A stretch of 64,000 bases of DNA, taken from NCBI RefSeq assembly GCF_023101765.2, contig NC_064212.1, positions 2,356,001 to 2,420,000 on the forward strand, given 5' to 3'. Position numbers and translations under genes: made by a program. Position 1 is the first letter of the stretch; every line of letters starts with the position of its first letter. The notes beneath the pieces are model-generated. The model was not told the origin of the DNA. It ran no database searches and worked only from the letters and a program-made list of their open reading frames with translations. The stretch is from Spodoptera frugiperda (lineage: Eukaryota; Arthropoda; Insecta; Lepidoptera; Noctuidae). Positions 1-11,198 of this stretch are shown here, piece by piece.

Positions 1-138
1 TTTTTGGAACTTTGTTGGGAGCCCCAGGGTAAGTTGGGAAGGAAAAGAAAGGACTGTATATTTCTAGAAATACTGTCATTGCAATTAACCTTCGAAGGCA
101 GAGATATACACTTGTCATTTTCTGCATTATTATTAAAC

Positions 139-402
139 AAAATGGTATAATCCTATAAACGAGCTCACGGATCACCTGACGGTAAGCAATCGCCGTCGCC
201 CATGGACAACCGAAACATCAGAAGTGTTACAAGTGCGTTGCCGGCTTTTTGGAGGTTAGGAATTTAAGGGTTGTTGGGAAGGAAGGTAATTGGGCCTTTG
301 GTAACCTCACTCATACAACGCAAGCGTTGTTTCACGTCGGTTTTCTGTGAGGCCGTGGTATCACTTCGGTCGAGCCTGCCTATTTGTGCCCAAGCATATA
401 TG
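139..402 (+). mobile_element. Family A interspersed repeat, near full length
   Basis: Best reference copy of the most frequent long repeat here. It runs from a segment near ATGGTATAATCC through GGATCACCTGACGGTAAGC, CCCATGGACA and CACGTCGGTTTTCTGTGAGG to GTCGAGCC. The same ordered blocks recur at about ten other places on both strands. No coding potential is visible. It resembles an abundant non-autonomous lepidopteran repeat; its superfamily cannot be settled from one window. Confidence 0.75.
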
Positions 403-760
403 CTCACATAATACCTTACCGAACCTACAAACCAAACTGACCACCTCGTACTCAGAAATTATTGCTACAATCCGACAAAGAAAACAAAACATTAAATATT
501 TTAATCAAACTCCATCAAAAATATGAAATCGAAAATATTCTATGAACTGAAATTTTCCAGCTCTTGAGCTGAGACTCTGATAAGATTGCATTTCATGAAT
601 TCTTTATCGTGAGTGCAAGAGGTAATATCACGAGTTTCCCTCGCTGACACTTCATAAATGTCACGAAGATGGATTTTATCCAGTTAAAATATATTAGAAT
701 TGATGTTGAAACTTTACATGCGGAGAATAGACTTCAAAGAACTTTAAAAACAAGTAATAT

Positions 761-1012
761 CGTAACGCCTTTTATCCCTAATGGTGTAGGTAGAGGTACA
801 CATTACGGTACGAAATGCCGCTATACTAATATAAACCAACTTTTCACCATTTGTGTATTAAGTCCCATGTAATTGTTATTGCTTTATACTGAGCACTCCA
901 GACTCCGTGTTACTTACTTTTGATATTTTTTCGATAATCTGACAAATGCCCGGCAATGCGCACTTGCAAGTCCTACAATCACACTTGCGACCAGTCGAAC
1001 AACGAGGCAATC
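761..1012 (-). mobile_element. Family C tRNA-derived SINE, diverged
   Basis: Shares ordered blocks with the better copies at 45331-45617 and 52339-52615: a terminal block with CGCCTTTTATCCC, GGTACACATTACGG, CTTTTCACCATTTGTG and CCAGACTCCGTG. The tRNA-like head lies at the right end (CTTGCGACCAG...ACAACGAGGCA), so the element reads on the minus strand. The head is degraded and no intact B box is visible. A 67-residue reading frame overlapping it is a chance frame. Confidence 0.7.
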
Positions 1013-1545
1013 TTTAAAACTTAGTATAAATGCATCTGTTAATGATTATCAGCGGTAAGATTGGTTTAGAAATTCACCCAGAACATAAGAACAACTGGCG
1101 AAATGTGAACGAAAAGTAAATAGGTGACACAGGTGTCTGTGTTCAATTTTTCGGAGATTATCATCCAAAATCATATCTATTAATAACAATAACTTATACC
1201 ATTATGTAATTACTCATAACATTAAGAAAATTAGAAAATGAACACACATAACTTCAAGGCCAAACATCCACTTCTAAAAAGCCAGTATGTTATAACATCA
1301 CAAAGAAAAAATGGCACAAAAGATTTACCCCTAACGTAACGTATCAAATACAAAATAATATCATACAAGCAACAAAGCGTGGAACAATTTAAATTATCTC
1401 GACAAGGATCCCATAATTCATGGCTATATCTCATCTCCGTACATTAGGCACTTTGTGTGAATGAGTAGGCTCATATTTTGAATTTTAGCTTTATTCAAAA
1501 TTTGAGATAGGTATTTCTGTTATTTTGAGTTTTGTAGAGATACTT

Positions 1546-1663
1546 GTTTTTTTATGGAATGGAAAAATGACAAACGAGCAGACGTATCATCTGATGATAA
1601 GCAATCATCGCCGCCTGTGGACACCCGCAACACCAGAGGAATCACAGAAGCGTTACCGGAAAA
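1546..1663 (+). mobile_element. Family A fragment (5' part only)
   Basis: Matches the first half of the copy at 139-402: AAACGAGCAGACG, CATCTGATGATAAGCAATC and GGACACCCGCAACACCAGAGG. The second half (the CACGTCGG and GTCGAGCC blocks) is missing. A 94-residue frame crossing it is incidental. Confidence 0.65.
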
Positions 1664-3958
1664 AGAACAGAGTGTGCCTGTTTGATTTGTTTACTCAGCT
1701 GTTATTTTCGACATCGAAATGTGCAACCAGTGACTTTTTTGCCACTGTTTATAAGATTACCAGAGCTCAGGACCCTAGGTCTATAATTATGAGTTTGCTG
1801 TACGTTTAAAATAATCGAAACGACTCGATTACTTTAAAGGGTATGGTTACACAGCATAATTAATATTTAGAATAAAGTTATGGCAATCCATTACTTTATT
1901 ATATTAACTCCTCCCAGCTTTTCCATCTCTATGTATTATTAATACACCAAAATGTTAGCCATTATAGTTTTTTGCAGTAGTACTATTAGATTCGGCACTA
2001 TATAACCCAATTTCTGTCTACTGTAATTCAACTTACGTTCACTATATTTTTCGCCACATCACCAATTTTAAAACATCCTCCTAGAATCTAGCCCTTTAAA
2101 TGTTATCCCACAATTCCCAAATCAGAGTGGAAACATTTTTGCTATTCCGCAAAAACCCGACTAACTAATTCACATCACACTGAAAGCCTTAAAGGAATCT
2201 CAGCATTGCCACTACCATTGAAATAAGGCCACACAACGATTGGACGACCTCCCCAATTTTTCCCTCATAACAGGGCCTACGGGAGCACAGAAATTATCCT
2301 ACACCCAGCTCAGCAATTCACACCTTTACACCCATAATACTAAGAACCAAATTTCAGTGTAACCTTCGTAGTTTTGGTAGGTTTTCGAGATGTAGAAATA
2401 TAATCGAGTTAATGAGATACGCTCCACGTTGGATATCATTGCGCTATCACAGTTAGAGTGTCGTCAGGGTCCGATTCAATGTGCGATATTTTTTTTTCTT
2501 TTCGTTCGTGTTATTTGTGTGTGCCCGATTCGGATTTTGGATTATCGTTATAGGTTGGGCCTTAGTTTTTGAGGTTAATAGAGGGTGCAAAAGGTGAAAT
2601 GGTTTTAGTATTTTAACTGCTAAATGGGACCAAATGTGCTTAACGGTTTTCTGTGCAAAATCACATTTTCGTTCTAAAGTAGTAGATAAAATTTATAGTC
2701 ACCACGATTGCTTTATACTAGGTAGAGGTTTTGTCCTAGTAATTAAAAGACCAAGCAAGAATTTGTGTTGCAGAACCAAATAGTTTCCTCCAGCTAACCT
2801 AACCTATTAAGATTAAGACATAAAAATAACTATTTATTTCAAATACTCCAACATTTGAATACTATTTACAACCCATCACTCAAATAAACACAAATTAATA
2901 TTAACACCAAAGTACTTATATTAGACTAAAGAAAAAACAGCCATACGACCATATATTCCTCGTCCATACCTTCACGCTTCCAATTTCTTGTGTCAACATA
3001 CAGATGCGTGCTTGAGCGTCTAATTACGTGCGTAATGTTAGATGAAGAGAAAATAAAGGTACCTTTTAACATACGTATAAAAATTTCGGGGAAAATCCTC
3101 TCGGTAATTTGAAGATGTCGTGTGTAATGGGAACCATTAAACCTTTGAAATTCGGATGTATTTTATGAATTCTTGGATGTTTCTGCCCTTTTATTAGTAG
3201 GTCGTTTGGAGAAATTATTTGTGAAAATTATGTAGGTACGAACATGTATGTATGAGTTTTGGGTTGTCTAAAGAGTTTTATGGAAATTCTCTTTTCAAAG
3301 ATATCTGATTTGTAAAAGTTTTGATAGACATATTTTCAAAGGGATGTGGGTTAAGGGACATAGTGATTTTTTCTAATTTAACAGTGCATCATTACGTCAT
3401 CAACGTAATTTTTTGAAGTTAAACCAGAATTACATCTAGGTACACTCCATCATACTTTAAGTAAACCGACTTCTGATGATGCGAGAAAGGTGTTCTACTT
3501 TATAGCTCTGATTCATTGATCTCGTTTTTGTAATGTGTGTTAGGGTACGATGGGACTGACATACGCTGTGCGTTATAAAAGTCCCTAATTATATAAAGAA
3601 ATAAAAAAAGTCATCGTTATTCCTAGTCATCGTCCACTGCTAGACATAGATCTATTCCCCAGTGACTTCCAAAGTCTTCAGCAAGCAGTAGGCAATTTTC
3701 CTGAACCCAAAATTAGTTCCAACCTCCCAATATTTATTGACATTAATCTTCTGAACGTGTAACGGCGTAAACAAATCGCGACCGGTGCAGTTCAAACAAA
3801 TACACCATTTCACAGGTTTGTAATAAATCTTGCGCGTTTGTATGCGTACGCGCACGTCAACTAACGTAATGGGGGCGCCGTGACATGGTAAGTGCGGTAT
3901 ATTGATTGTTTTTAATAGAACTTTAGGTTTTGAATTGACGTTTAAATAACTAACGGTC
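1664..3958. other. No gene or recognisable repeat seen
   Basis: AT-rich DNA. A weak fragment resembling the I-type SINE (CATCGTCCACTGCTAGACAT) lies near 3627-3650. Two and a half CCTAA units near 2794-2806 match the insect telomere repeat but are too short to mean anything. The 149-residue minus frame at 3652-4101 runs through a SINE insertion and has no recognisable domain. Confidence 0.5.
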
Positions 3959-3969
3959 AATTTTGACAT

Positions 3970-4090
3970 CATCATCATCATCATCAGTCGAGAGACGTCC
4001 CCTGCTGAAAAATTGCTTCCCCTTAGTTCTCCACGTAGAACGACAAGCCGCCACCTGCATCCACTAGCTCCTTGCCAGTCTGACGATTTT
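3970..4090 (+). mobile_element. CATCAT-headed SINE (family I), truncated, with target-site duplication
   Basis: Begins with a (CAT)n run followed by CAGTCGAGAGACGTCCCCTGCTG, the usual opening of the CATCAT-headed lepidopteran SINE, and stops after about 120 bp. It is flanked on both sides by the identical 11-mer AATTTTGACAT (3959-3969 and 4091-4101), a clean target-site duplication that fixes both ends. Related copies lie near 18563, 30010 and 37515. Confidence 0.8.
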
Positions 4091-4411
4091 AATTTTGACA
4101 TGGATATTTTAAAATAAAAAATAAAACTCAGTGTAGAACTGTCACAGAAGCCAGTTAAAACAGTTTAGACATACCAGTAGCAAATTTTATTTAGCTACAG
4201 AAACTAAATAAAACATGAGATAAGATTTATCTTAGTGACAGATGGACAGACAGGCGGGCGTTTTACTCTTTGGGAACATCCTAAAAAAACAGATAGAGAA
4301 AATTGTAATTGAAATTAATATGTGAAGTCGACTTAGGACATGGTTCTCAATGGATGGATCGGTATCATTATTGACAAACAGTAAGAGCATCATGTATAGA
4401 CTTGCCTATTG

Positions 4412-4475
4412 AAAGTCAAAGTCAAAGCATTTATTTCAATTAATCTTAAATAAGGCACTTTTGAAACGTCAAATT
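4412..4475 (+). repeat. Short dispersed repeat, AAGTCAAAGTCAAAGCATTT motif
   Basis: Contains AGTCAAAGTCAAAGCATTTA followed by AAGGCACTTTTGAAACGTCA, a sequence I associate with a dispersed lepidopteran repeat. Only one copy is seen in the window. It directly precedes the F element at 4510. Family not assigned. Confidence 0.35.
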
Positions 4476-4509
4476 GAATTTTATTATAACTTTCGTGAGA
4501 CATACTAAA

Positions 4510-4662
4510 TTAATTATTATGTTATATGTAGTAGCAGCGCGACAATCGCCGCGTCGTGTGTCGCGGAATGCTGCTCATGAATATTAGCCTCTAGGATGGC
4601 TTGAAACTAGTCGAGTTCCTCGTCAAACAGTTACGTGAGTAAGCCGATAACATAATAATTAA
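4510..4662. mobile_element. Family F MITE-like element, 153 bp, 16-bp perfect terminal inverted repeats
   Basis: Ends are the perfect 16-bp inverted repeat TTAATTATTATGTTAT (4510-4525) and ATAACATAATAATTAA (4647-4662). The centre is GC-rich, with a second imperfect stem (AGCAGCGCGACA against TGTCGCGGAATGCTGCT). The left flank TTTCGTGAGACATACTAAAT recurs near 16070 and 27798, so the repeat unit may be larger than the inverted-repeat part. A related but distinct copy is at 17902-18055. No coding capacity. Confidence 0.7.
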
Positions 4663-4998
4663 GTCAAATTGAATTGTCCGTCAGTCTGTCTGTCAGTGAA
4701 GCTAGGTGCTATTAGGTATATAGTCACAAAAACCTAGTTATAAATCTTTGAAACTGATACCAGATCTCCTAAAATAACACCACTAGACTGCATACCATCG
4801 CAAATCGCTGAAATAAAGGGCGAGACAATTCGATTTCGCATTCACGAAGCGCCCAGTGGTATCCCGACGCATTTGGCAACGGTTGATAGACTAAATTCAG
4901 AACTATTTGACGGTGAGATAAATGAGATTTTGTTTGCTCCTACCTCTAATACGGGATTGTGTGCTGTTGCGTAAAGAAAGAGAGAGAAGATATGAAGT

Positions 4999-5217
4999 GA
5001 TATCATTAGAACTTACAACGGGATATTTACCATGTTTATTTCTGTCTATGAGTTTCCGATATTTCGGCACTGTTGCAAGCGCCATGATCACGGATAAACT
5101 AGAGTGTATTTTTAAGGGTGGATGTTTATAAGGAGACAATTCGGTCTACCCTTTATCGGAAACTCACAGAAATTAATAAACATGGTCAATATCCCGTTTT
5201 AAGTTCTAATGATATTA
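4999..5217. repeat. Inverted-repeat element, 63-bp arms
   Basis: Left arm 4999-5061 and right arm 5154-5217 are reverse complements at roughly 85-90 percent identity by eye, e.g. CATTAGAACTTACAACGGG against CCCGTTTTAAGTTCTAATG, with a 92-bp spacer. The right arm abuts the LINE tail at 5218. Opposed reading frames of 69-78 residues across it mirror each other because of the palindrome and are not genes. Confidence 0.7.
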
Positions 5218-5342
5218 CCGGGGCTCCGGCTCGAAAAGCAGGAGTAGGAACGGGGTAGTTTTTAGTCAGTAAGAGTCTGACACTCCCTCTTACCTCGCCC
5301 AGGGAGGGAGAAGTCATTGGATGATTTCCCTCCCTTAAAAAA
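5218..5342 (+). mobile_element. Family B: 3' tail of R1-like LINE
   Basis: Runs GGGGCTCCGGCTCGAAAAGC, TTTTTAGTCAGTAAGAGTCT, GACACTCCCTCTTACC, AAGTCATTGGATGATTT and ends in an A-run. It matches the 3' untranslated tail of the coding copy at 40729-41489. It is severely 5'-truncated, as expected for target-primed reverse transcription. A possible short target-site duplication around GATATTA/GATATAA is not convincing. Confidence 0.75.
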
Positions 5343-5889
5343 AGATATAATGGTATTAATAGTGACCATGTCAGTTTAAAAACTTATGGCGATAAAGTGA
5401 TCTTTATTTGCAAACATGTATTGTGTTGAGAGTGGTCACAAGTACGACTACTCTACTAGTCAGTGCATGTAAACTAAATGGCGCTCTGTTATTTCTTTTA
5501 TAAGACAAATAGCTTTAGTTTAGGCATGAGATATGATAAGTGATATGGCTGAAATATGATGTTCACTAACAACATAATAAGCAAGCAACATTTCACCAGT
5601 TCTAATTACCTTTAACACAATATACTGACGTCGTATTAATCCTCGGTTATTATACCTCCGTTCGGCCATTAAGCCATATACAAGCAAAATGCTTCGTCAG
5701 TCTATATGTAATTAGTGCTAGATGTTCTTACATTAAATTGTTAGTAAGCTTAGTTTGAACAAACACGCGAATGTTCTAGAGATGTTCTGTAGGCACGCGA
5801 AAATATTTGTCGACTTTATAATTGGTTTTGCTTATACACATAGGTATCTGGCTTTTCAATTATATTTTGGCGTAATTCACATATCTTTT
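5343..5889. other. No feature recognised
   Basis: AT-rich sequence. An imperfect heat-shock-like arrangement (GAATGTTCTAGAGATGTTC) lies near 5768-5787 but the spacing breaks after two units. Nothing else supported. Confidence 0.4.
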
Positions 5890-6150
5890 TGAAATTTATA
5901 AGAGGACAATAGCGGCGCAACTAATCGCCGGTACCAATAAAATGTATACAACTCTAAAGAGAGTTCCTTTTCTGGTATCCACTTGGTTGCGCAACCATAA
6001 TTATATTGATCACGCGTCTTACCTGGTCGCGCCACCACTAAATAGTATATGGTAGGTCACTTACTCAGCCGCCGTGTAGTGGCGTTTCAGATGTTTGTAT
6101 GGTGTCTAGTTTAGTAGCTTAAGGACACCAAGTTGGCGCGGTGTAATATA
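5890..6150. other. CpG-richer segment with 14-bp palindrome; nature unknown
   Basis: Stands out from AT-rich flanks by several CpG-bearing blocks (GCGGCGCAACTAATCGCCGG, GGTCGCGCCACCAC, CAGCCGCCGTGTAGTGGCG, GTTGGCGCGGTG). Contains the perfect palindrome TGGTTGCGCAACCA (5984-5997). Could be a MITE, a conserved regulatory element or a promoter. No second copy was found in the window. Confidence 0.3.
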
Positions 6151-7334
6151 TCCCTAACAATATCAAACATATTTATAGTAGGAAGGTATTTCGGTAATTT
6201 CCTGGTACCACAGTAATTTCCTCAAAACTAATACAGTCATTAACCTACAACTTAAACACACAATAATAATGAAAATTACTACAACGGTAACCTGACGCAA
6301 ATCAGTTTGGTGCCTAGCGTTACATGTTACCGGAATTTTGATTAAACTTCCAAAATACCTTCAAAATTTCCTTTAAATAATTAAATATTAGAGTGAAGGA
6401 AAACTAAAATATACTAATTGGCTATTTGTAATTTGTTTTGTTATAATAATTGTTGTGTTTGACATTATAATTAAGGTGGAGCACTAATTAGCAGTATTTT
6501 ATGTTGGTTTCATTAATGAAAATGTTTATTTTTTGCTTTTACTTATTTATAAGTCATGTTTAGTTTGGTTCGTTACATTTTGAGTTTGGTATATTTTATT
6601 TTCGTTTTTGTAAAAGTTTGTAGAAGTATGTAAGGGACATTAAATTCCATCAATCAATTCCCGTGGGTGTCATGTCAACTAAGGAATTACACGTTTGTCA
6701 GAAAATCGGGAGCTCTTTGATATAATGTACTTGAAGTCGTGATGGCTCGAAGGTTATAGATGCCCGTTTCTTCTCTCCTTTTAAACTGCGATCTCCAACC
6801 CTATTGCCAAGCATCAAGATTACTTATGGCAAACCCTTTTATCTTACAGAAGGCTTCAGTTGAAGATTATTACAAACTATTGATGTTTTTAGGTAATAAC
6901 TCAAAACCAATTTCATTTTACGAGGAGAGGCAATACGAAAATGATCAACTAAATTAAAAAAAATCCAATAACTACGCGAGTATTAAAAACATATACCAAC
7001 ATAGCCTCTCCCACCCACTCATCCAACTAATATACCCGAGTGAAACGTCAAGCCTTTATGCACTTTATTGACACGTCAATTAAAGACTAATTTACTTTAT
7101 CCTAGAATTTTCCATGACGTGAAGTTTTAAAATAGAATATGGGTGCGTTTTATGTTTATGAAAGAAATACTTAAAGCTAATGAATTAACTCGTATCGAGT
7201 ATGAAATCAATCATGAAGGCATTATTACAGTAATGAATGTCCTCTTAAAGACTGTATAGAGGCTATTAGTGATAAGCTTGCCATTGTTCGATGAATCCAT
7301 TAAATCATGATGTTATTATTTCGTAATTCAGTTA
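6151..7334. other. No feature recognised
   Basis: AT-rich DNA without inverted repeats, SINE heads or coding character that I can see. A 65-residue frame at 6760 has no recognisable motif. Confidence 0.45.
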
Positions 7335-7528
7335 TAAACGTGTGTGCTTAAATGTGGGAGAGTCATGCTTTGGCAATAATGGCCGGCTCGATCGGAGTGA
7401 TACCACGGCCTCACAGAAAATCGATGTGAAACAACGCTTGCGTTGTGTGAGTGAGGTTACTGGAGGCCCAATTACTCCCTTTCCCAATCCCTGATTCCTC
7501 AACAACCCTTAAATTCCTAACCTAAAAC
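7335..7528 (-). mobile_element. Family A copy, reverse orientation
   Basis: Carries the reverse complement of family A landmarks: GGCCGGCTCGATCGGAGTGA, CACGGCCTCACAGAAAA, GTGAAACAACGCTTGCGTTG, GAGGTTACTGGAGGCCCAAT and CCCTTAAATTCCTAACC. The 5' half of the element (GGATCACCTGATGG block) is absent. Confidence 0.7.
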
Positions 7529-8717
7529 TTGTTGTTTGACTAACAAAATTATCTATCTTTTAATATATGTATTCTATCCTTTTGTTCTACGGTAGCTTTC
7601 TAATGATATGCCATGCTACTGCAAACATAGGAATACAGGCAAATATAGTCTCAATACATACGTACATAGAAATCAAAACTAAATTAAGACCAACACGTAA
7701 CCTGACCTTTATTACACGCACTGAAGCTACGCAATAATAATTTGTCACAGTCCCTCAAGACTGTAAGTCCTGAAACCTGATCACCATGGCAACGGACACC
7801 GCCACACAGACACCTCATGGATTATCTAGCGAAACAGTCGACCTCACCGGACCATAAACACAACACCTTGAATGGAATTATGGTAGGGTACGATGTACAA
7901 GCGAAAAGCGATTTATGAAGATTTGTTCCTTTATTAGCTTCTTCATGTATCATCTGGATAGATCATCGGTACAAGCTAAGCTAAAGAAAGAATATCCTAT
8001 ATACAATTTTAATTTTTGTTTATAAGTTTTTATCTATCGATAGATCTTTATTTCCAAAATGATCTGTATTACAGTTTTCTCTTCTCTCCATCAATTTAGT
8101 TTCGCTTCTGGACTTGATTTTAGAATGATAAATTGACATCTGGTCAATGATTTATCTTCATGATGAAAATAGGACTGATTACACAAAAACAATATAGGTT
8201 CATTTAATGAAATTTTATCTGCTCCTTATTTGCCAATACTTCGTTTACAGCAGTAAAAGCCGCCGAACACTTTTTAATTATCTTGAGAACACCCTTTCTA
8301 AATGCCTCTCCTTGCTCAATAATCCATTTCCTGGCGAAAACCAATGTAACACCATATTGTTTACTCGTACTATTAAATTGAGTCTCCCAGAGAACAACAA
8401 ACCCCAAATCTTACATTACATCGTAAATCACTGTCTCTCTTACCCCTTATACCACACCTCCACTTTGAAGAGTTAAGCCCTCAGGGAGGAAGGATTTGTG
8501 GTGGAAAAACTTTGTCCATTAAGACTTGCCAGTGGTCATCAGTTGAACGTGTGTTTGTTTACTTGTTTCTTTGCTCGAGTCTCACTTAACATGCCACTTA
8601 TATGGTCTGGGGTTAAGCACGTCAGTCAATGAAGTGGTCGCTTTGATTGTGTTTGGTGAATGGTTGGTTGAACCGATTAGGTGTGCTGTGAATTTTCTTT
8701 CTATGTTCTGGATAAAG
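7529..8717. other. No feature recognised
   Basis: Contains a 14-bp palindrome ATCTATCGATAGAT near 8033-8046. No coding or repeat signal otherwise. Opposed 67- and 89-residue frames near 8204-8476 are shadows of each other. Confidence 0.4.
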
Positions 8718-8721
8718 TTAC

Positions 8722-8936
8722 GTGTCCACAGGTCCGCATCGAATGCATCGTATGCATCACACGCACCACACGCAACGGATTTTAGTGAGTCTTGTATAGA
8801 AACTCATACAAGTGCATCCATTGATCCGCATCGTACTCACCGCATCATCAGCAATGCCTACATGCGATGCGTACTGATAACGTCATACGGAATGCGTACG
8901 ATGCGTGCGATGCGTACGATGCGGGCCTGTGGACGC
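8722..8936. mobile_element. Family K MITE-like element, 215 bp, CGATGCGTA-rich
   Basis: Inverted termini GTGTCCACAGGTCCGCATCG (8722) and CGATGCGGGCCTGTGGACGC (to 8936), with both sub-terminal regions built of degenerate GCGTACGATGC / GCATCGTATGC units. The 4-bp TTAC on each side (8718-8721, 8937-8940) is a plausible target-site duplication. The 124-residue frame spanning it owes its His/Thr/Ser-rich sequence to the ATGCGT repeats and is not a gene. Confidence 0.65.
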
Positions 8937-8940
8937 TTAC

Positions 8941-10297
8941 CTTAATAGAATAGTCATAGTAGAATAGCTAAGTTATTAAAAAGATGACTCAAATAGGGTT
9001 GATCATAGAGATTTAGGACTGTGTTAATCCTGACAGGCTAGATACGGAGAAAACAGTAATCACCATTATATTTGATTGCAATCTTTTACGCTACATCTGT
9101 TAGTTTTACCATAATAAGTATAATGACAGTACAAAGACATATTAATATAGAAAGCATGAATTCATACAATTTCAAAGTCAAGAGTAGAATCAAGTTCCTA
9201 CGGTTCACATTTCCTTTAGCTACAAACAAAAAGCAATATTTCACAGAACTTACGAAAACAAGACTCAAATGAAAAGGCCTCCGAATTTCATAATCCAAAT
9301 CAGAGCCCAAACATTTTGCTCGCAAACTCCAATGTATTCGAATAATTAATTCATGTACATACTTTAATGTTTGAAAGTCACCAGCAGGGCACTTAAAGAT
9401 AATTAATTTAGCTACCAGCTGTAATGTTCGTGAATAAACTGAATATTTATTATGTGTAACCGTTTTAGGCTTGACTTGTTAAGTGGCTAGTCAGTTTCTG
9501 TATGCTAGGGTTAACGGGTTATATGTAATAGGGGTCTAGTTAAAAACTAGTAAATCGTAGCAGAGGCTGTATATTCTGTTATAATGTTTGAGATTTATTT
9601 CTCTGGAACTTTACACTGTATTGTACGCATGGGATTAATCATTATACTTATATATTTTTGTTTAAAAAGAGGTCTGGAATAGACAAAAGGTCAGTGTAAT
9701 GTTACATAGAATTTTTATACCATTTAAGGATGAAAATGGGCGTTACAAATATTTGTGCAAAGTATAAGTACATGTCACTAGTTAACTTAGCGTGAGGAAT
9801 AAATGTTTTTTCTGTCTGTCATGTGGAATTTTTTCTTCTTCCATTATGAGTATACAGTACATTATCTTAGCAGCTAGCTGCAATCGATTGATTTGTTTAA
9901 ACTCCAGAAGATTCAGTTCAAAAATGAGTAGAAGGCTAACATAAAATTCCTTACAAAGTCACAATAAAATATACCATCTATACGAGTACTTACTCCACCA
10001 ATTTCAGCCAACCGAAAGCTCTTATTTTCTTATATTTTTCATTTTATTTCCACGGTATAAGCAAAGGTACTTTATCGAGTTCCAGTCGCCGTAACAAATC
10101 CTGAACGTTCAATATATCTCCTTCGAGCCACTAGTTCGAAACATGATATAAGATAAATCGATCTTTGAAATCAAACCCAGAAATTGTTTAATGCTGTTGT
10201 GAACGGTATCTACCTGAAACTGATAGATATTTGAAGTTAGTAGTTATTATCCTATTTGTCTCAACTTACCGGTAACTTAGTGCGCAGTGGGTTTGCT
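8941..10297. other. No feature recognised
   Basis: AT-rich. A two-unit GAACGTTC lies near 10103. Opposed short frames at 9072-9325 are shadows. Nothing else supported. Confidence 0.45.
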
Positions 10298-10370
10298 GGG
10301 TCTCCGGCTCGAAAATCAGGAGTATGAACGGGGTGGTTTTTAGTCAGTAGCAGTTTGATATTCCCTCTCA
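10298..10370 (+). mobile_element. Family B LINE tail, short and diverged
   Basis: GGTCTCCGGCTCGAAAATCA, GGGGTGGTTTTTAGTCAGTA and a damaged GATATTCCCTCTCAC match the B tail. The terminal GTCATTGGATGA block is lost. Confidence 0.65.
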
Positions 10371-10382
10371 CAATAAAAATAT

Positions 10383-10434
10383 GTGTCTAATGTTTTAAAA
10401 TAATCTACAAATTAGTCATCTACCCTATTACGGT
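10383..10434. repeat. Dispersed repeat Q, copy 1
   Basis: TGTCTAATGTTTTAAAATAA and ATTAGTCATCTACCCTATTA are shared in the same order with 62948-63016. The other copy has about 18 extra bases between the blocks. Class unknown. Confidence 0.55.
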
Positions 10435-11116
10435 CCTACCGAAACAAAGTGACCCAACAAAGAACCAAAGTTCATCGACATAGCCAAATGGCTAAGTAAG
10501 CTGAAGTGCTAATGTGCCAGTCATATTTATCGAAGAACCGATGACTTTTTTAATATCTCATGCAAAAACCAAAATGTATGTTTATATGTGTCCTTTAAAC
10601 TTCAAGTCATACACAACAAGTTTTATTTCATACAAATTTAAGGTTAACACACTCTTCGCAAGTCAAGCCAACCAGCTAAAGTTACATCATTAAAACGGGA
10701 CGGTGGAAAAAATCCTAAAGGAATATTTTAAGTGGTAACCCTAGCTGTGAACCCGCCAAGTTATCATTTAAAGCCGTGAGGGGCACCCCTAGACGGGAGG
10801 AACTTATTCTTAATTTGTGAGGGTATTTTTGGAGTATTTCACTGAGGATTATTCGAGGCTCCATTTTTAGGATAACCCTGTTCAAGGTCATTTGACAGTA
10901 CGTTCATATTGGTTGAGGATAAAATTTAAATTTTCATGATTGGTTCTTTCTTGGGATTAGCAAGCTGCTTCCATTTTTTGTTATTTACAGTGGTAATTTT
11001 ATTGTAATCTTCTTTTATTCTAGACATTTTCTTGTTCGGATCTTGTTTAAAAATGAGTTTTTTAACAAGATTAATTTGAATCTATGGATGATATTATCGA
11101 GCTGTATGTATGTAAT

Positions 11117-11198
11117 GCCATGGGGGACGCCAAAAGTGACTGGCGGTAGCGAAGGATTTGCCTTCAACAGACTTTTGTTAGCAGTCAAAGTCTTAAAT
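11117..11198 (+). repeat. Dispersed repeat P, copy 1
   Basis: Shares GCCAAAAGTGAC, GGATTTGCCTTCAACAGA and TTTTGTTAGCAGTCAAAGTC with the reverse complement of 44364-44450. In one frame the copies read WGTPKVTG-GSEGFAFNRLLLAV and WEAKVTGPIGGFAFNRFLLAV, so it may be a coding relic of a transposon; the DNA similarity alone also explains the protein match. Confidence 0.55.

Noticed and set aside
2794..2806. CCTAA units resembling the insect telomere repeat
   Set aside because: Only about two and a half units; expected by chance.
3652..4101. 149-residue minus-strand reading frame, the longest in the window
   Set aside because: It runs through the inserted SINE and its target duplication, and its Met run comes from the CAT repeat. 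No domain; not a gene.
8571..8945. 124-residue frame rich in Ala, Ser, His and Met
   Set aside because: Its second half is the translation of the CGATGCGTA-rich MITE.
10100..10110. GAACGTTC as a heat-shock element
   Set aside because: Only two units, frequent by chance.
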